Assembly: GCF_009857445.1 (NCBI RefSeq)
Contig: NZ_WWCN01000001.1
Coordinates: 186,001 to 250,000, forward strand
Reading direction: 5' to 3'
Length of the DNA: 64,000 nt
From: Duganella flavida
GTDB taxonomy: Bacteria; Pseudomonadota; Gammaproteobacteria; Burkholderiales; Burkholderiaceae_D
Below, piece by piece: positions 44,997 to 54,434 of the stretch. The position numbers and the translations under genes were made by a program. The notes beneath the pieces were generated by a model, which had not been told where the DNA came from, searched no databases, and saw only the letters and a program-made list of their open reading frames with translations. Position 1 is the stretch's first letter. Every line of letters starts with the position of its first letter.

Positions 44997-45833
44997 ATGA
45001 CTACCAACACCGCCGACCTGTCCCCCCTCGGAAAAACCTCCGCCTACCGCACCGATTACGCGCCGGAACTGCTGTTCCCGATTACGCGCAGTGGCAAGCG
45101 CGACGAGCTGGGCTTGTCGGGCACGCTGCCGTTCTTTGGCGTCGATATCTGGAACGCCTACGAAATCTCCTGGCTCAACCAGCGTGGCAAGCCGCAGGTA
45201 GCGATTGCGCGCATCACCTTCCCGGCCGATACGCCCAACATCATTGAATCGAAGTCGTTCAAGCTGTACCTGAACTCCTTCAATCAAACCAAGCTGGACA
45301 GCGTGGCCGCACTCAAGCAGTTGCTGCAACAAGATCTGTCGGCTGCCGCCGGCGGCAGCGTCCACATCACCCTGACCCAGCCTGAAGAGTTCGGCATGGT
45401 GGAAATGGGCGAGCTGGACGGCCTGCTGCTGGACCGCCTCGATATCGAAGTCGACAACTACAGCCCCTCGCCGGCCATCCTAAAGGCTGCGCTGGACGAA
45501 GAGCCGGTGGAAGAAAAACTGGTCTCGCACCTGCTGAAATCGAACTGCCTGGTTACCGGCCAGCCAGACTGGGCCAGCGTGCAAATCCACTACAGCGGCC
45601 CGCAAATCGACCAGGAAAGCCTGCTCAAGTACCTGATCGGTTTCCGCGAACACAACGAATTCCACGAACAGTGCGTCGAACGCATCTTCGTTGACATCCT
45701 GCGCCAGTGCCAGCCGCAGCAACTGGCGGTGTACGCACGCTACACCCGCCGCGGCGGACTGGACATCAATCCATGGCGCAGCAACTTCAGCACGGCACAA
45801 AAACCAGCCAACCTGCGTGGCGCACGTCAATAA
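44997..45833 (+). CDS. queF: NADPH-dependent 7-cyano-7-deazaguanine reductase
   Basis: 278 aa, the long bimodular (E. coli-type) QueF. Seen: [14 protein letters not shown] (substrate-binding, near 84-97) and the catalytic Cys in [14 protein letters not shown] (Cys184), followed by [13 protein letters not shown]. It reduces preQ0 to preQ1 in queuosine synthesis. It lies 92 bases after ilvA, with the small palindrome in between. Confidence 0.96.
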   Translation: MTTNTADLSPLGKTSAYRTDYAPELLFPITRSGKRDELGLSGTLPFFGVDIWNAYEISWLNQRGKPQVAIARITFPADTPNIIESKSFKLYLNSFNQTKLDSVAALKQLLQQDLSAAAGGSVHITLTQPEEFGMVEMGELDGLLLDRLDIEVDNYSPSPAILKAALDEEPVEEKLVSHLLKSNCLVTGQPDWASVQIHYSGPQIDQESLLKYLIGFREHNEFHEQCVERIFVDILRQCQPQQLAVYARYTRRGGLDINPWRSNFSTAQKPANLRGARQ

Positions 45834-46077
45834 CTGTGTTGATTTTTTCAATCAAAACCAGAAAAACCGGCGTATGATGAGTGAGCTAGCGTGATCTTTC
45901 ACGTCATACGGCCAGTCTGGCCGAAAAACGCGTAAAAAAACGGAAAAACGGCCCGGTTTCCAAGCAAATACCGGTGTTTTCGACGAATACGGTGCGGAAA
46001 TAGCGATTCCTTTCTGGAGTGCATTTTTAGCTGCCCACCGGCCAACGCCAATACAACGATGGCAGAGCGATTTCATG

Positions 46078-46105
46078 TTACACGGCACTGAAACAAGCCT
46101 ATAAT
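46078..46105 (+). promoter_or_regulatory. Promoter of ptsN-hprK-rapZ in a 319-base gap
   Basis: TTACAC (46078-46083), 16-base spacer, TATAAT (46100-46105), 47 bases before the ptsN ATG. The rest of the 45834-46152 gap holds a short CGGCCA/TGGCCG stem (45908-45922) and A-rich sequence; I see no gene in it. Confidence 0.55.
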
Positions 46106-46152
46106 TCCGATCGCCTGACACCCTTGTGCGTTGCAACATTTGACGTCGTACT

Positions 46153-46635
46153 ATGAATAACCTTAGCAAAATACTCTCTCTGGAAAACGTGCAGCTGGAC
46201 CTGGAAGTCTCCAGCAAAAAGCGCGCTTTCGAGCAAGCTGGCCTGATCTTCGAAAACAACTGCGGCATCGCCCGCTCCACCGTCTCGGACAACCTGTTCG
46301 CGCGCGAGCGCCTCGGTTCGACCGGACTGGGGCACGGCGTCGCTGTGCCGCACGGCCGCATCAAGGGCATGAAGAGCCTGAAATCGCCGCTGGCCGCCTT
46401 TGTGCGCCTGGCTGAGCCGATTCCGTTTGAGTCGCCGGATGGCAAGCCGGTCAACCTGCTGTTCTTCCTGCTGATCCCGGATCACGTGACCCAGCAGCAC
46501 CTCGAAATCCTGTCGGAAATCGCCGAGATGTTCTCCGACGACGCCTTCCGCACTGCGCTGAGCACGGATACGGACCCGAAATCGGTGCATTCGCGCATCA
46601 TCAACTGGCTGCCTAGCCTGCAAGCTGCTGGCTGA
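46153..46635 (+). CDS. ptsN: PTS IIA-like nitrogen-regulatory protein PtsN
   Basis: 160 aa PTS_IIA_2 domain. Phosphorylated histidine in GLGHGVAVPHGR (His67); other conserved parts ARERLGSTG and NLLFFLLIPDHVTQQHLEILSEIAEMF. It is the output of the nitrogen PTS, regulating potassium uptake and other targets. It is followed by hprK and rapZ. In many proteobacteria this trio continues directly from rpoN-hpf, but here those genes lie 8 kb away on the other strand. Confidence 0.95.
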   Translation: MNNLSKILSLENVQLDLEVSSKKRAFEQAGLIFENNCGIARSTVSDNLFARERLGSTGLGHGVAVPHGRIKGMKSLKSPLAAFVRLAEPIPFESPDGKPVNLLFFLLIPDHVTQQHLEILSEIAEMFSDDAFRTALSTDTDPKSVHSRIINWLPSLQAAG

Positions 46636-46658
46636 GCGGCAGCGATGGAGTTACACTA

Positions 46659-46677
46659 AGGTTAGATTAACTAACCT
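46659..46677 (+). other. Hairpin between ptsN and hprK
   Basis: Arms AGGTTAG (46659-46665) and CTAACCT (46671-46677), 5-base loop, just before hprK. It may set the ratio of hprK to ptsN; no T-run. Confidence 0.35.
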
Positions 46678-46689
46678 GGTAACCGCTCC

Positions 46690-47625
46690 ATGCTGCAAAC
46701 TCCGCTGACGATACAAAGGCTTTACGACGACAATCGCGAAAGTTTGCAGCTCGGCTGGTTCGCCGGTTTTCCCGGCGGCGAGCGCCTGATTTCCGGCGAC
46801 GTTGCCTCGGCCGCCGACCAGGTCGGCCACTTGAACACCATTCACCCGGGCCGTATCCAGGTCTTCGGCCATCAAGAGATCAACTACTACCAGCGCCTCA
46901 AGTCGCTAACGCGCGCCCATGTCATTGGCGAGCTGATCGCTGGCGGCCCGCCGGCGCTGATCATCGCCCAAGGCCTGGAAACGCCACCCGACATCCTCGC
47001 CATCTGCGACGAGAAAAATATTCCGCTGTTCTCCACCCCGTTGCCGGCCGCGCAAGTGATTGACTTCCTGCGCGTCTACCTGTCCAAGAAGCTGGCGCAG
47101 CGCATCATCATGCACGGCGTGTTCATGGACGTGCTGGGCGTGGGCGTGCTGATTACCGGCGACTCCGGCCTCGGCAAGAGCGAGTTGGGCCTGGAGCTTA
47201 TTTCGCGTTCGCACGGTCTGGTGGCGGACGATGCGGTGGAATTCTCGCGCATCGCACCGAATATGATCGAAGGCCGCTGCCCGGCGCTGCTGCAAAACCT
47301 GCTGGAAGTGCGCGGGCTGGGCCTGCTGGACATCAAGGCCATCTTTGGCGAGACCGCAGTACGCCGCAAAATGCGCCTGAAGCTGATCGTGCACCTGGTG
47401 CGCCGTGGCGCCGCCGATGAAGAAGTCGAGCGCCTGCCGTTCCAGTTCCCGACCGAAGACGTGCTGGGCCTGCCGATCCGCAAAGTCGTGATCCCGGTGG
47501 CAGCCGGCCGCAACATCGCGGTGCTGCTGGAAGCCGCCGTGCGCAACACCATCCTGCAACTGCGCGGCATCGACACCCTGCAGGAATTCATGGAGCGGCA
47601 ACGGCAGGCAATGAGCGGGGACTAG
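46690..47625 (+). CDS. hprK: HPr kinase/phosphorylase
   Basis: 311 aa. Walker A loop GDSGLGKS (157-164) preceded by [13 protein letters not shown], and the family signature [11 protein letters not shown] with the basic [10 protein letters not shown] after it. It phosphorylates HPr on serine and reverses this by phosphorolysis. The HPr and EI genes are not in the window. It lies between ptsN and rapZ. Confidence 0.96.
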   Translation: MLQTPLTIQRLYDDNRESLQLGWFAGFPGGERLISGDVASAADQVGHLNTIHPGRIQVFGHQEINYYQRLKSLTRAHVIGELIAGGPPALIIAQGLETPPDILAICDEKNIPLFSTPLPAAQVIDFLRVYLSKKLAQRIIMHGVFMDVLGVGVLITGDSGLGKSELGLELISRSHGLVADDAVEFSRIAPNMIEGRCPALLQNLLEVRGLGLLDIKAIFGETAVRRKMRLKLIVHLVRRGAADEEVERLPFQFPTEDVLGLPIRKVVIPVAAGRNIAVLLEAAVRNTILQLRGIDTLQEFMERQRQAMSGD

Positions 47626-47656
47626 CCCCGCCCATCGCCCTAATGTTGCTGAGGAA

Positions 47657-47676
47657 CCGCGCCTTGCAAGGCGCGG
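47657..47676. repeat. 20-base perfect palindrome between hprK and rapZ
   Basis: CCGCGCCTTGCAAGGCGCGG, directly followed at 47690-47701 by a second palindrome GCGCAGCTGCGC. The stems are very GC-rich. Together they may form an RNA processing or termination structure in the hprK-rapZ gap of 148 bases; no T-run is present. Confidence 0.6.
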
Positions 47677-47773
47677 CCGCTCCGCAGGCGCGCAGCTGCG
47701 CTGCACGAATTCCCTGCTCCGCCAAAGACAAGCCATGAGCGGAGATTGAGCGGTCGATGGTATCATCGATGTT

Positions 47774-48634
47774 ATGCGTATCGTAATCATCACTGGCATC
47801 TCCGGCTCCGGTAAGTCCGTCGCACTCAATGTGCTTGAAGACACGGGGCACTACTGCGTGGATAACCTGCCGCCCGCCCTGCTTTCCAGCCTGGTCTCAA
47901 CTCTGACCGAGGAGGGCTTGCAGGCATTGGCGGTAGCGGTTGATGCGCGCAGCGCCGAGTCGCTGGCCTCGCTGCCGGCCGACGTGCAGCGCCTGCGGGC
48001 CGAAGGCCATGACGTCAAAGTCATGTTCCTGACTGCGAATACCCACTCGCTGGTAGCGCGTTTTTCCGAAACACGCCGCAGCCATCCGCTGTCGCACGAG
48101 CTGCGGCCGGGGCAGAATCCGGCAGCCCGCCGTACACTGATCGAATGCATCCTGGAAGAGCGCGAGCGGCTGTCGGCGATTGAAAAGCTGGGCCACGTGA
48201 TCGACACGTCCGAACTCAGCGCCAACAAGCTGCGCAGCTGGGTCAAGGATCTGGTGATGACCGCGCACGCACCGCTGACCCTGTTCTTTGAATCGTTCGC
48301 CTTCAAGCTGGGCGTGCCGATGGATGCGGACTTCGTGTTCGACGTGCGCGCGCTGCCGAATCCCTACTACGACCTGACCCTGCGTCCGTTGAACGGACGT
48401 GACGCGCCGGTGATCGACTTCCTCGACGCCCAGCCAAGCGCCGGCGAATTGCTGAACGACATCCGCACCTTCGTGGAGAAATGGCTGCCGTCCTTCAAGG
48501 GCGACAACCGCAGCTACCTCACAGTGGCGCTAGGCTGCACCGGCGGTCAGCACCGCTCGGTCTACATGGCCGAAAAACTCGCCGCCTACTTCCACGCCAA
48601 CGAACGCGTCGTCCTGCGCCACCGCGAGCAATAA
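47774..48634 (+). CDS. rapZ: RNase adapter/nucleotide-binding protein RapZ
   Basis: 286 aa. Walker A GISGSGKS near the N-terminus; C-terminal domain with [21 protein letters not shown] and [18 protein letters not shown], the conserved RapZ segment. In enterobacteria RapZ guides RNase E to the small RNA GlmZ, sensing glucosamine-6-phosphate; in betaproteobacteria the target is not established. It follows hprK. Confidence 0.95.
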   Translation: MRIVIITGISGSGKSVALNVLEDTGHYCVDNLPPALLSSLVSTLTEEGLQALAVAVDARSAESLASLPADVQRLRAEGHDVKVMFLTANTHSLVARFSETRRSHPLSHELRPGQNPAARRTLIECILEERERLSAIEKLGHVIDTSELSANKLRSWVKDLVMTAHAPLTLFFESFAFKLGVPMDADFVFDVRALPNPYYDLTLRPLNGRDAPVIDFLDAQPSAGELLNDIRTFVEKWLPSFKGDNRSYLTVALGCTGGQHRSVYMAEKLAAYFHANERVVLRHREQ

Positions 48635-48672
48635 TCGGCTGATCTGCCACATCGCCAGAAGAAGTTGTCAAA

Positions 48673-48691
48673 AATGCCTTGCTAAGGCATT
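48673..48691 (+). terminator. Possible hairpin after rapZ
   Basis: Arms AATGCCTT (48673-48680) and AAGGCATT (48684-48691), 3-base loop, 38 bases past rapZ. Lacks a T-run, so weak as a terminator. Confidence 0.35.
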
Positions 48692-48726
48692 ATGAAAACT
48701 ATTTCTTACGATGAAAGGTTGATTGC

Positions 48727-50121
48727 ATGTCAGCATCCTCAGGCGGAAAAATGCGCTTTGTCCTTGAGTCCGTCATTGCCTTGGGCGTCGGGCTGCTGCT
48801 GACCTTCTTTGTCGAGTGGATGTTTGGCGAGGAATTCATCACCCGCCAGCAAGCCCGCGCCTATGCACCAATTGCCGGCAGCAGTTACGGCGAGGGGAAA
48901 CGCGACGATATCCGGGTGCTGCTCATCGACGACGCCGCCATTGCCGCCGCAGGCCAGCAATGGCCGGCACGTTATAGCTACTCCGCCCGCCTGCTGCGGG
49001 CTGTCGCGCAATATCATCCTAAAGCCGTGTTTGTCGACATCTACTACAGCGCCCAGCGCGACGACGACAGTCTGCCGTCGCTACTGCGCCAGGTGTGCGC
49101 GCTGCACGAGCAGGGCACGAAGGTTTTCCTGGCAGCCAACCGCAACCGTCAGGATGAATACGTCCTGCGCCCCGAGCTGGAAGAATTGGCGGGCAAATGC
49201 TTTGAAAAAGTCGCCGTCAAATACACCCCGGACGACATTGACCGCCTGGCCTGGAATTACACCCTGGCCCTGACCGGGGAAGGCCATGGCCATGAGCACG
49301 GCCTCAAGAGCGCTGCACTGGCCTTGTATGAAAGCACGGGCCGCACGGTCGAGGTAGAACACCATACACTGGCGCTGACCTGGGGCAGCAAGGCTGCCGC
49401 ACACGGCGTTGCATGGCTCAGCAACGAGGCAGGCGCTGCAGCCGACGAATCCTATTGCCGCGACACGCATGGCCTGCTGGCCGAGCTGGCGCCACCCGGC
49501 CTGCGCAACAGCATCTATCGGGACGGCAGCAAACCAGTCTGCGTTTTCCACGAAACTATCCGGGCCGGCCAGCTGACCGAAACCACGGCGGAACAAGACG
49601 TCCAGTTGCGCCAGCTGATTGAAGGCAAAGTACTGCTGATTGGCACTGCGCTATCCGATACCAGCGACCTGATCCTAACCCCGATGCACGGCCGCATCCC
49701 CGGCGTCTACCTGCACGCAATGGCGCTCGACAATCTCATGACATTTGGCGACGACTACGCGCGCGCCATGCACCTGACTAGTCCCAAGCTGGTGCTGTTC
49801 CTGCTGGCGTCCATGCTGCTGGTCACGCTCGCGCCCAAGCCATTCGTGCACAAAATGAAGGAGCGCCTGAAGCGCAAACATGTCCGACGCCCAGATGTTG
49901 TCGGCATCATACTGTATCTGCTGTGGTGTCTGGGACGGCTACTGGTATCGCTGGCGATCGCCGCCGTGCTGCTGTTGATCGGCCAGTACTGGCTGGGCTT
50001 GGGCTTCCTGTCCATCATCAACGTGATTGTGTTGACCCTGCTTGCCGAATGGTTTGAGTTTAATGAAAAGCTGAGTGAGTACCTCTTCCCAAAGAAAGGA
50101 AATGAACATGGGCATTCTTAA
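48727..50121 (+). CDS. CHASE2-domain membrane sensor without an output domain
   Basis: 464 aa. A transmembrane helix at the N-terminus (about 12-30) precedes a large extracytoplasmic CHASE2 domain (about 50-345): IRVLLIDDAAIAAAGQQWP, YHPKAVFVDIYYS, GKVLLIGTALSDTSDLILTPMHG and IPGVYLHAMALDNLM are the hallmarks. Three to four hydrophobic helices follow (about 353-372, 394-418, 420-445). In most proteins CHASE2 is fused to a cyclase, kinase or GGDEF domain; here the chain ends in a short charged tail. It overlaps the next gene by 14 bases, forming an operon with an SH3-like protein and an M48 peptidase. Confidence 0.88.
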   Translation: MSASSGGKMRFVLESVIALGVGLLLTFFVEWMFGEEFITRQQARAYAPIAGSSYGEGKRDDIRVLLIDDAAIAAAGQQWPARYSYSARLLRAVAQYHPKAVFVDIYYSAQRDDDSLPSLLRQVCALHEQGTKVFLAANRNRQDEYVLRPELEELAGKCFEKVAVKYTPDDIDRLAWNYTLALTGEGHGHEHGLKSAALALYESTGRTVEVEHHTLALTWGSKAAAHGVAWLSNEAGAAADESYCRDTHGLLAELAPPGLRNSIYRDGSKPVCVFHETIRAGQLTETTAEQDVQLRQLIEGKVLLIGTALSDTSDLILTPMHGRIPGVYLHAMALDNLMTFGDDYARAMHLTSPKLVLFLLASMLLVTLAPKPFVHKMKERLKRKHVRRPDVVGIILYLLWCLGRLLVSLAIAAVLLLIGQYWLGLGFLSIINVIVLTLLAEWFEFNEKLSEYLFPKKGNEHGHS

Positions 50122-50470
50122 GAAACCTGCACTGTTGGCCGCCGCACTGTTTGCGCTGGCGCTGCCGGCTGCGCACGCCACTGAACAGATCACCGCCATC
50201 AAAGGCAAGCAAGTAGAACTGTTCGACGCACCCGACGACGGCAAGCCGGGCCGCAAGGTGGAGGCCAGCGGTTTACCGTGGACGATCAAGGAAGAGAAAA
50301 ACTCCTTTTTCAAAGTCGCAGTCGGCGGCAAGGATGTGTGGGTCGACGCCATGCAGGTGAATGTGGCCCGTAACGCCCAATCGGAATGCCCGCCGAAAGC
50401 ACTGGCGACCAGCAAGACGGCGGACATCGTGGCCGGCGTGCCCGGTGTATCGGCCAGCCAATGCAAATGA
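50108..50470 (+). CDS. Small exported SH3-like protein
   Basis: 120 aa with signal peptide (MGILKKPALLAAALFALALPAAHA). The mature part has the short beta strands of a bacterial SH3-like fold (KQVELFDAPDDGKPGRKVEAS, PWTIKEEKNSFFKVAV, GKDVWVDAMQV). AAAGGA stands eight bases before this ATG; ATG at 50102 is an alternative. Cys residues near the C-terminus are paired (SECPPKAL...SASQCK). It is probably periplasmic and may bind wall or protein ligands; it overlaps both neighbours. Confidence 0.8.
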   Translation: MGILKKPALLAAALFALALPAAHATEQITAIKGKQVELFDAPDDGKPGRKVEASGLPWTIKEEKNSFFKVAVGGKDVWVDAMQVNVARNAQSECPPKALATSKTADIVAGVPGVSASQCK

Positions 50471-51957
50471 GGCCGCGCGTGCAACGGCCACTCTCCTTCC
50501 TGATGGCGGCGCTGCTGGCAACGGCAGGCATGGCGCATGCAGCGGGCCAGGACGATCCACCCATCCCCGCAGTGAACACGATCGGCGAACTACCGCCGGC
50601 GCCGCCGCACCAGTGGGCCGATCTGCAAGCCGACCTGAATGACAACCGCACCGCCGGCTACGGCCTGGTGTCGGCGCCGGCCCTGGTCAAATATCTCAAC
50701 CAGCTGTATGCGAATATCAAAACCGCCGCCGGCGTGCCCGACTGGCCCGGTTCGGTGTACATCTCATCCGACACCACGCTGAACGCCCATGCTTCGGCCT
50801 CTGGCAACATCTACCTGCACATGGGGCTGATCCGCTCGGCCGAGTCGGAGGATGAAATCTACGGCGTCATGGCGCATGAATTCGCCCACGTCTACCTGAA
50901 CCACCAAGCTGCCTATGAAGCGCACCAGGTGGCGGCCAACGCCGCGTTCGGCGTGAAGGCGGCGCTGATCGGCATCTTCGGCAAAAAACTACCGGGCGCC
51001 AACGCCAGCTGGAGTGCTTTCGACAGCGTCTCGCTGGTGGACGGCGTGGTGCACGAATCGCTGATCCCGGTCTGGCAGCGCGAAGTGGAAGAACAGGCAG
51101 ACATGTTTGCCGCCACGCTAACCTTACGCGAGCGCTATTCGTATCCGGTCGGCTTCAAGACCTTCCTCGAGCGCCTGGTAGCAGTGGAGCAGCGCCAGCT
51201 GGACAGCCAGCCGTTTGCCACCGGCGCGCCCGCATCAGCGCCGGCTGCCGCAACAACGCCGGACGGCAAGCGCAAAACCCACGCCTCCGCACGCGAGCGG
51301 GAAGAAGTGTTGACAGCCAAAATGCTGCCCCTGATGCCGCGCCCGCGCCCTGCGGCCCGCAAGGCGCCTTGGCAGGCCGTGCTCAAGGATAAAGAGACGG
51401 CGGAAGTGCTGGCCCACTACGGCATGCTGGCGGATATTGAAAAACTACATACGGCAGGCCGCCATGCCGATGCCCTCAAGCTGGCGGGCAAAGCAGCGTC
51501 GGGCGCCACCACAGGCGACGCCACGATGGTGACGATGCTGCAAACCGCCATGCGCCAGACTGGCGCTGGCATGGACGAGCAGCGTGTGGTCCTGCTGCGC
51601 AACCGCACCTGGCCGGAGCGCGCGTGGTCGGTGCAGTATCAGGCCGCTGCACTGATCAAGCCGGACCAGGCCAGCTTCGCCAAAGAATTCCTGCAGGAGC
51701 AATATGCCTATTTCGGCGAGGCGCCGCGCACCTGGCCGGACATGGTGGGCTTCTACTTCCGCAATGGCGACAATCTCTCGCAACTAGCGCTGCTGGCGAA
51801 ATGCGCCACGGACGCCCGCTTCCGCGCTGCCTGCGCAGACCGCGGCAAGACCGATGCCCAGCGCCAGCAGGAAGCGGCGCAGATGCTCGCCCGACAACAA
51901 CAGCAGCAAAATAATCTTGAGCAGAAAATCAAGGATAAGCTCAAACTCAAGCAGTGA
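50467..51957 (+). CDS. Exported M48-family metallopeptidase
   Basis: 496 aa from the ATG in an ATGA overlap with the SH3-like gene (ATG at 50461 also fits). Signal peptide (LSFLMAALLATAGMAHA). Zinc site VMAHEFAHVYLNH with the third ligand in EVEEQADMFAA, as in the M48 family (HtpX/BepA/LoiP-like). Then a disordered Ala/Pro linker (about 250-285), a helical C-terminal region and a Gln/Lys-rich coiled end (MLARQQQQQNNLEQK). A BepA-like role in envelope or outer-membrane protein quality control is inferred. Confidence 0.9.
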   Translation: MRPRVQRPLSFLMAALLATAGMAHAAGQDDPPIPAVNTIGELPPAPPHQWADLQADLNDNRTAGYGLVSAPALVKYLNQLYANIKTAAGVPDWPGSVYISSDTTLNAHASASGNIYLHMGLIRSAESEDEIYGVMAHEFAHVYLNHQAAYEAHQVAANAAFGVKAALIGIFGKKLPGANASWSAFDSVSLVDGVVHESLIPVWQREVEEQADMFAATLTLRERYSYPVGFKTFLERLVAVEQRQLDSQPFATGAPASAPAAATTPDGKRKTHASAREREEVLTAKMLPLMPRPRPAARKAPWQAVLKDKETAEVLAHYGMLADIEKLHTAGRHADALKLAGKAASGATTGDATMVTMLQTAMRQTGAGMDEQRVVLLRNRTWPERAWSVQYQAAALIKPDQASFAKEFLQEQYAYFGEAPRTWPDMVGFYFRNGDNLSQLALLAKCATDARFRAACADRGKTDAQRQQEAAQMLARQQQQQNNLEQKIKDKLKLKQ

Positions 51958-51961
51958 TGTT

Positions 51962-53026
51962 TCAGTCCAGGTGGCGCAGTGGATGGGCGTAGTCCGGCCA
52001 GACTGGCTGGAACATGGCGTCCACCATTGCATCGCTGACGTCGGCTAAGACAGCGGGCTGCCATTGCGGCTGGTTGTCCTTGTCGATCACCAGCGCGCGC
52101 ACACCTTCGATGACTTCGCCGTTTTCGAAGTTGCGACGGACCAGCGCGCGCTCCATGCGCAGGCAGCCGGCCACGTCCAGTGCGGCGCCGCGTTTGATCA
52201 GTTCGTGGGTGACGCACATCATCAGCGGCGAGCGGGTGGCTATGACTTCAAGTGTTTTGACGGCGAACTCGCTGCTGTCCGCTTTCAACGAGGCGACGAT
52301 GGCGGGAACGGAACCGGCGCTGAAGTGGTGGTCGATGGCGGCGCGGTTGGCGGCCAACGTGCTGTCGCCGGCGTGGTGGTTGGCGGCGTAGGCTGTGAGC
52401 GCTGCAGCGAGGCCGGCACCCGGCGTTGCCAGCAGCGCGTCCAGTGCGGTGCGATCGGACAGCGGTGCGTAGTGGTCAGCCAAGCCGGCGTACAGCGCAT
52501 CGGCCGCATTGATGGTGACGCCGGTCACGCCGAGATAGTAGCCCAACGCACCCGGCGCACGCGACAGGAAATAGCTGCCGCCTACATCCGGGAACAGGCC
52601 GATGTTCACTTCCGGCATGGCCATCTTGGTCTTGTCGGTAACGATACGTATGCCGCCCTGCGCCACGCCCATGCCGCCGCCCATCACCACGCCGTCCATC
52701 AGCGCGATATAAGGCTTGGGATAGAAATGAACGAAATGATTTAGCGAATATTCCTCAGTGAAGAAATCCTCCACCAGCGCACTGCCGTTTTGCGGCGTGG
52801 TGCGGCCCGCGTCGTAAAAGAAGCGGATGTCGCCGCCGGCGCAAAACGCTTTCTCACTGCTGCTGCGAATGACCACGGCGGCAACCGCCGGATCATCACG
52901 CCATGCCAGCAGCGCTTGCGTCATCGCGCGCACCATGTCGAGAGACAGGGAGTTCAAGGCCTTGGGCCGGTCCAGTACGATCAAGCCGGTGCCGTTGCTT
53001 ACACTGATGTGGATGTATTCGCTCAT
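51962..53026 (-). CDS. Enoyl-CoA hydratase/isomerase family, 3-hydroxyisobutyryl-CoA hydrolase-like
   Basis: 354 aa, longer than a simple crotonase. Start LIVLDRPKALNSLSLDMVR, FCAGGDIRFFYDAG, MDGVVMGGGMGVAQGG and the HIBCH hallmark MAMPEVNIGLFPDVGGSYFLSR. The C-terminal extension matches HIBYL-CoA hydrolase. It would release 3-hydroxyisobutyrate in valine breakdown. It is convergent with the M48 gene (4-base gap); the neighbours are not valine genes. Confidence 0.92.
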   Translation of the reverse strand: MSEYIHISVSNGTGLIVLDRPKALNSLSLDMVRAMTQALLAWRDDPAVAAVVIRSSSEKAFCAGGDIRFFYDAGRTTPQNGSALVEDFFTEEYSLNHFVHFYPKPYIALMDGVVMGGGMGVAQGGIRIVTDKTKMAMPEVNIGLFPDVGGSYFLSRAPGALGYYLGVTGVTINAADALYAGLADHYAPLSDRTALDALLATPGAGLAAALTAYAANHHAGDSTLAANRAAIDHHFSAGSVPAIVASLKADSSEFAVKTLEVIATRSPLMMCVTHELIKRGAALDVAGCLRMERALVRRNFENGEVIEGVRALVIDKDNQPQWQPAVLADVSDAMVDAMFQPVWPDYAHPLRHLD

Positions 53027-53035
53027 CCACCCATT

Positions 53036-53941
53036 CTACTTCAGATGCTCGAGCGGATTTGGCACTTCCAGAGCACCACCCAGGCGCGGCTGCCACATCG
53101 GCTTGCCTGCCACCGGTGGCTTGCCTTCGTGACGGTTGTAGAACACCGTCACCTCGCGGCTGCCGACCGGCTCCTGCTCAACACCCGTGCGCCTGGCGAT
53201 GCCGGAGGGATCGGCAGAACCGGCCACCGTGAATGCCACCAGCTTGTCCAGTCGCGCATCATGCACATCGAGGATGGAGGCCATCAGCACCAGCGGCGTG
53301 GCCGCAAACACTTGGTAGTGCAGCGCCTTGCCAGCACGTTCCATCTCGGCCGGCAGCGAGCCGTCGTCGTCCATCTGGCCCAGCGCATGCTGCAGCACCT
53401 TGCGGCCCCAGTCCAGATAACGCTTATCTGCGGTCACGCCGCCCACTGCGGTGACGGCCAAGCCTTCCCAGTAGTAGTGGTTGTTGCGCCCGCCCTGCTT
53501 GGCATCCGAGTGCGCAATGGTGGCGTCGGCCAGCGCCTTGAACCAGCCTTCGATCAGCAAGCGCTGCACCGGCGTGGCCTGCTGCTGCACGCGTGCGTAG
53601 CTCAAGGCCATGCCGCCCAGCGTCCACTTGCGCACGTAATAGGCCTGCTCGCTCGACATCTTGCCCAGCATGGCTTTCTGCTCGGCCCAGCTGGATAACC
53701 ACGTCAGCGCGCAAGCAGCGTCTTGCCCGTTGGCGTCACGCGCCACCTGCGACAGGAAATCCTCGATCGGCTTGGTGTTGGCAATGTTCTTCGCCCGCAG
53801 CACCGGATCAATCACCGAATGATGCTTGTCCGAGTAATAGCTGTTGGCATCAATATCGCTGCGGGCCGGCGGCGGCGCTTCGCAGGCGTAGGCCACGCCG
53901 CTGGCCAGCGCCAGCAAAACACAAGTTAAACGTTTAACCAT
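53036..53941 (-). CDS. AlgL-like alginate lyase (PL5-type fold)
   Basis: 301 aa with signal peptide (MVKRLTCVLLALASGVAYA). The (alpha/alpha) toroid motif RNNHYYWEGLAVTAV (residues 152-166) contains the Asn-His of alginate lyase A1-III/AlgL, and ERAGKALHYQVFAATPLVLMAS holds the catalytic Arg and Tyr. It should cleave mannuronate-rich alginate or a related polyuronate by beta-elimination. No alginate synthesis genes are in the window. It lies between the hydroxyisobutyryl-CoA gene and hpf, after a terminator. Confidence 0.88.
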   Translation of the reverse strand: MVKRLTCVLLALASGVAYACEAPPPARSDIDANSYYSDKHHSVIDPVLRAKNIANTKPIEDFLSQVARDANGQDAACALTWLSSWAEQKAMLGKMSSEQAYYVRKWTLGGMALSYARVQQQATPVQRLLIEGWFKALADATIAHSDAKQGGRNNHYYWEGLAVTAVGGVTADKRYLDWGRKVLQHALGQMDDDGSLPAEMERAGKALHYQVFAATPLVLMASILDVHDARLDKLVAFTVAGSADPSGIARRTGVEQEPVGSREVTVFYNRHEGKPPVAGKPMWQPRLGGALEVPNPLEHLK

Positions 53942-53953
53942 ATCTTCCTCAAA

Positions 53954-53975
53954 AAGGGCGCCCTCGTGCGCCCTT
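53954..53975 (-). terminator. Terminator after hpf
   Basis: On the minus strand: AAGGGCGC, 6-base loop, GCGCCCTT followed by TTT. It closes the kds-lpt-rpoN-hpf operon 24 bases past hpf. Confidence 0.85.
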
Positions 53976-53998
53976 GTTTTGATGTGCCGGGTCCGTTG

Positions 53999-54358
53999 TT
54001 ATAGGGAGGCGGCAGCGGGTTCGTAGCTATCCGGGATATGCTTGATCGCATCGTGCCCGTAAGATTGGACTTTACCTTTGTATTTCATCACCTGACGATC
54101 CAGCTTGTCGATCAAGGTATCGATGGCGGCGTACAGGTCTTGCGACAGGCTTTCCACGTATACGGTTTTGCCGGACATACGCAGGTTGATTTCAGCCTTC
54201 TGACGTTTATCTTTCTCTTTAAGGTTATCTACGGTCAGGATGACAGCAATATCAATCACTTGATCAAAGTGGCGGGTGACACGTTCGAGCTTATTCTGCA
54301 CGTACTCGCGAATCGCTGCGGTCACTTCGAGATGATGTCCACTGATGGTCAGATTCAT
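53999..54358 (-). CDS. hpf: Ribosome hibernation-promoting factor (short form)
   Basis: 119 aa from the ATG at 54358 with AGGAG upstream; the longer open frame is upstream noise. HPF/RaiA fold: [33 protein letters not shown] and the basic [31 protein letters not shown]. It binds the decoding site and makes dormant ribosomes when nutrients run low. It is directly downstream of rpoN. Confidence 0.95.
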   Translation of the reverse strand: MNLTISGHHLEVTAAIREYVQNKLERVTRHFDQVIDIAVILTVDNLKEKDKRQKAEINLRMSGKTVYVESLSQDLYAAIDTLIDKLDRQVMKYKGKVQSYGHDAIKHIPDSYEPAAASL

Positions 54359-54434
54359 ACACACTCCTAAAGATATGTCGCTTCTACCGGTTAGTGCGGT
54401 GCCCTTTGCTGCCGGGCGCGCAGGAACCAACAAA

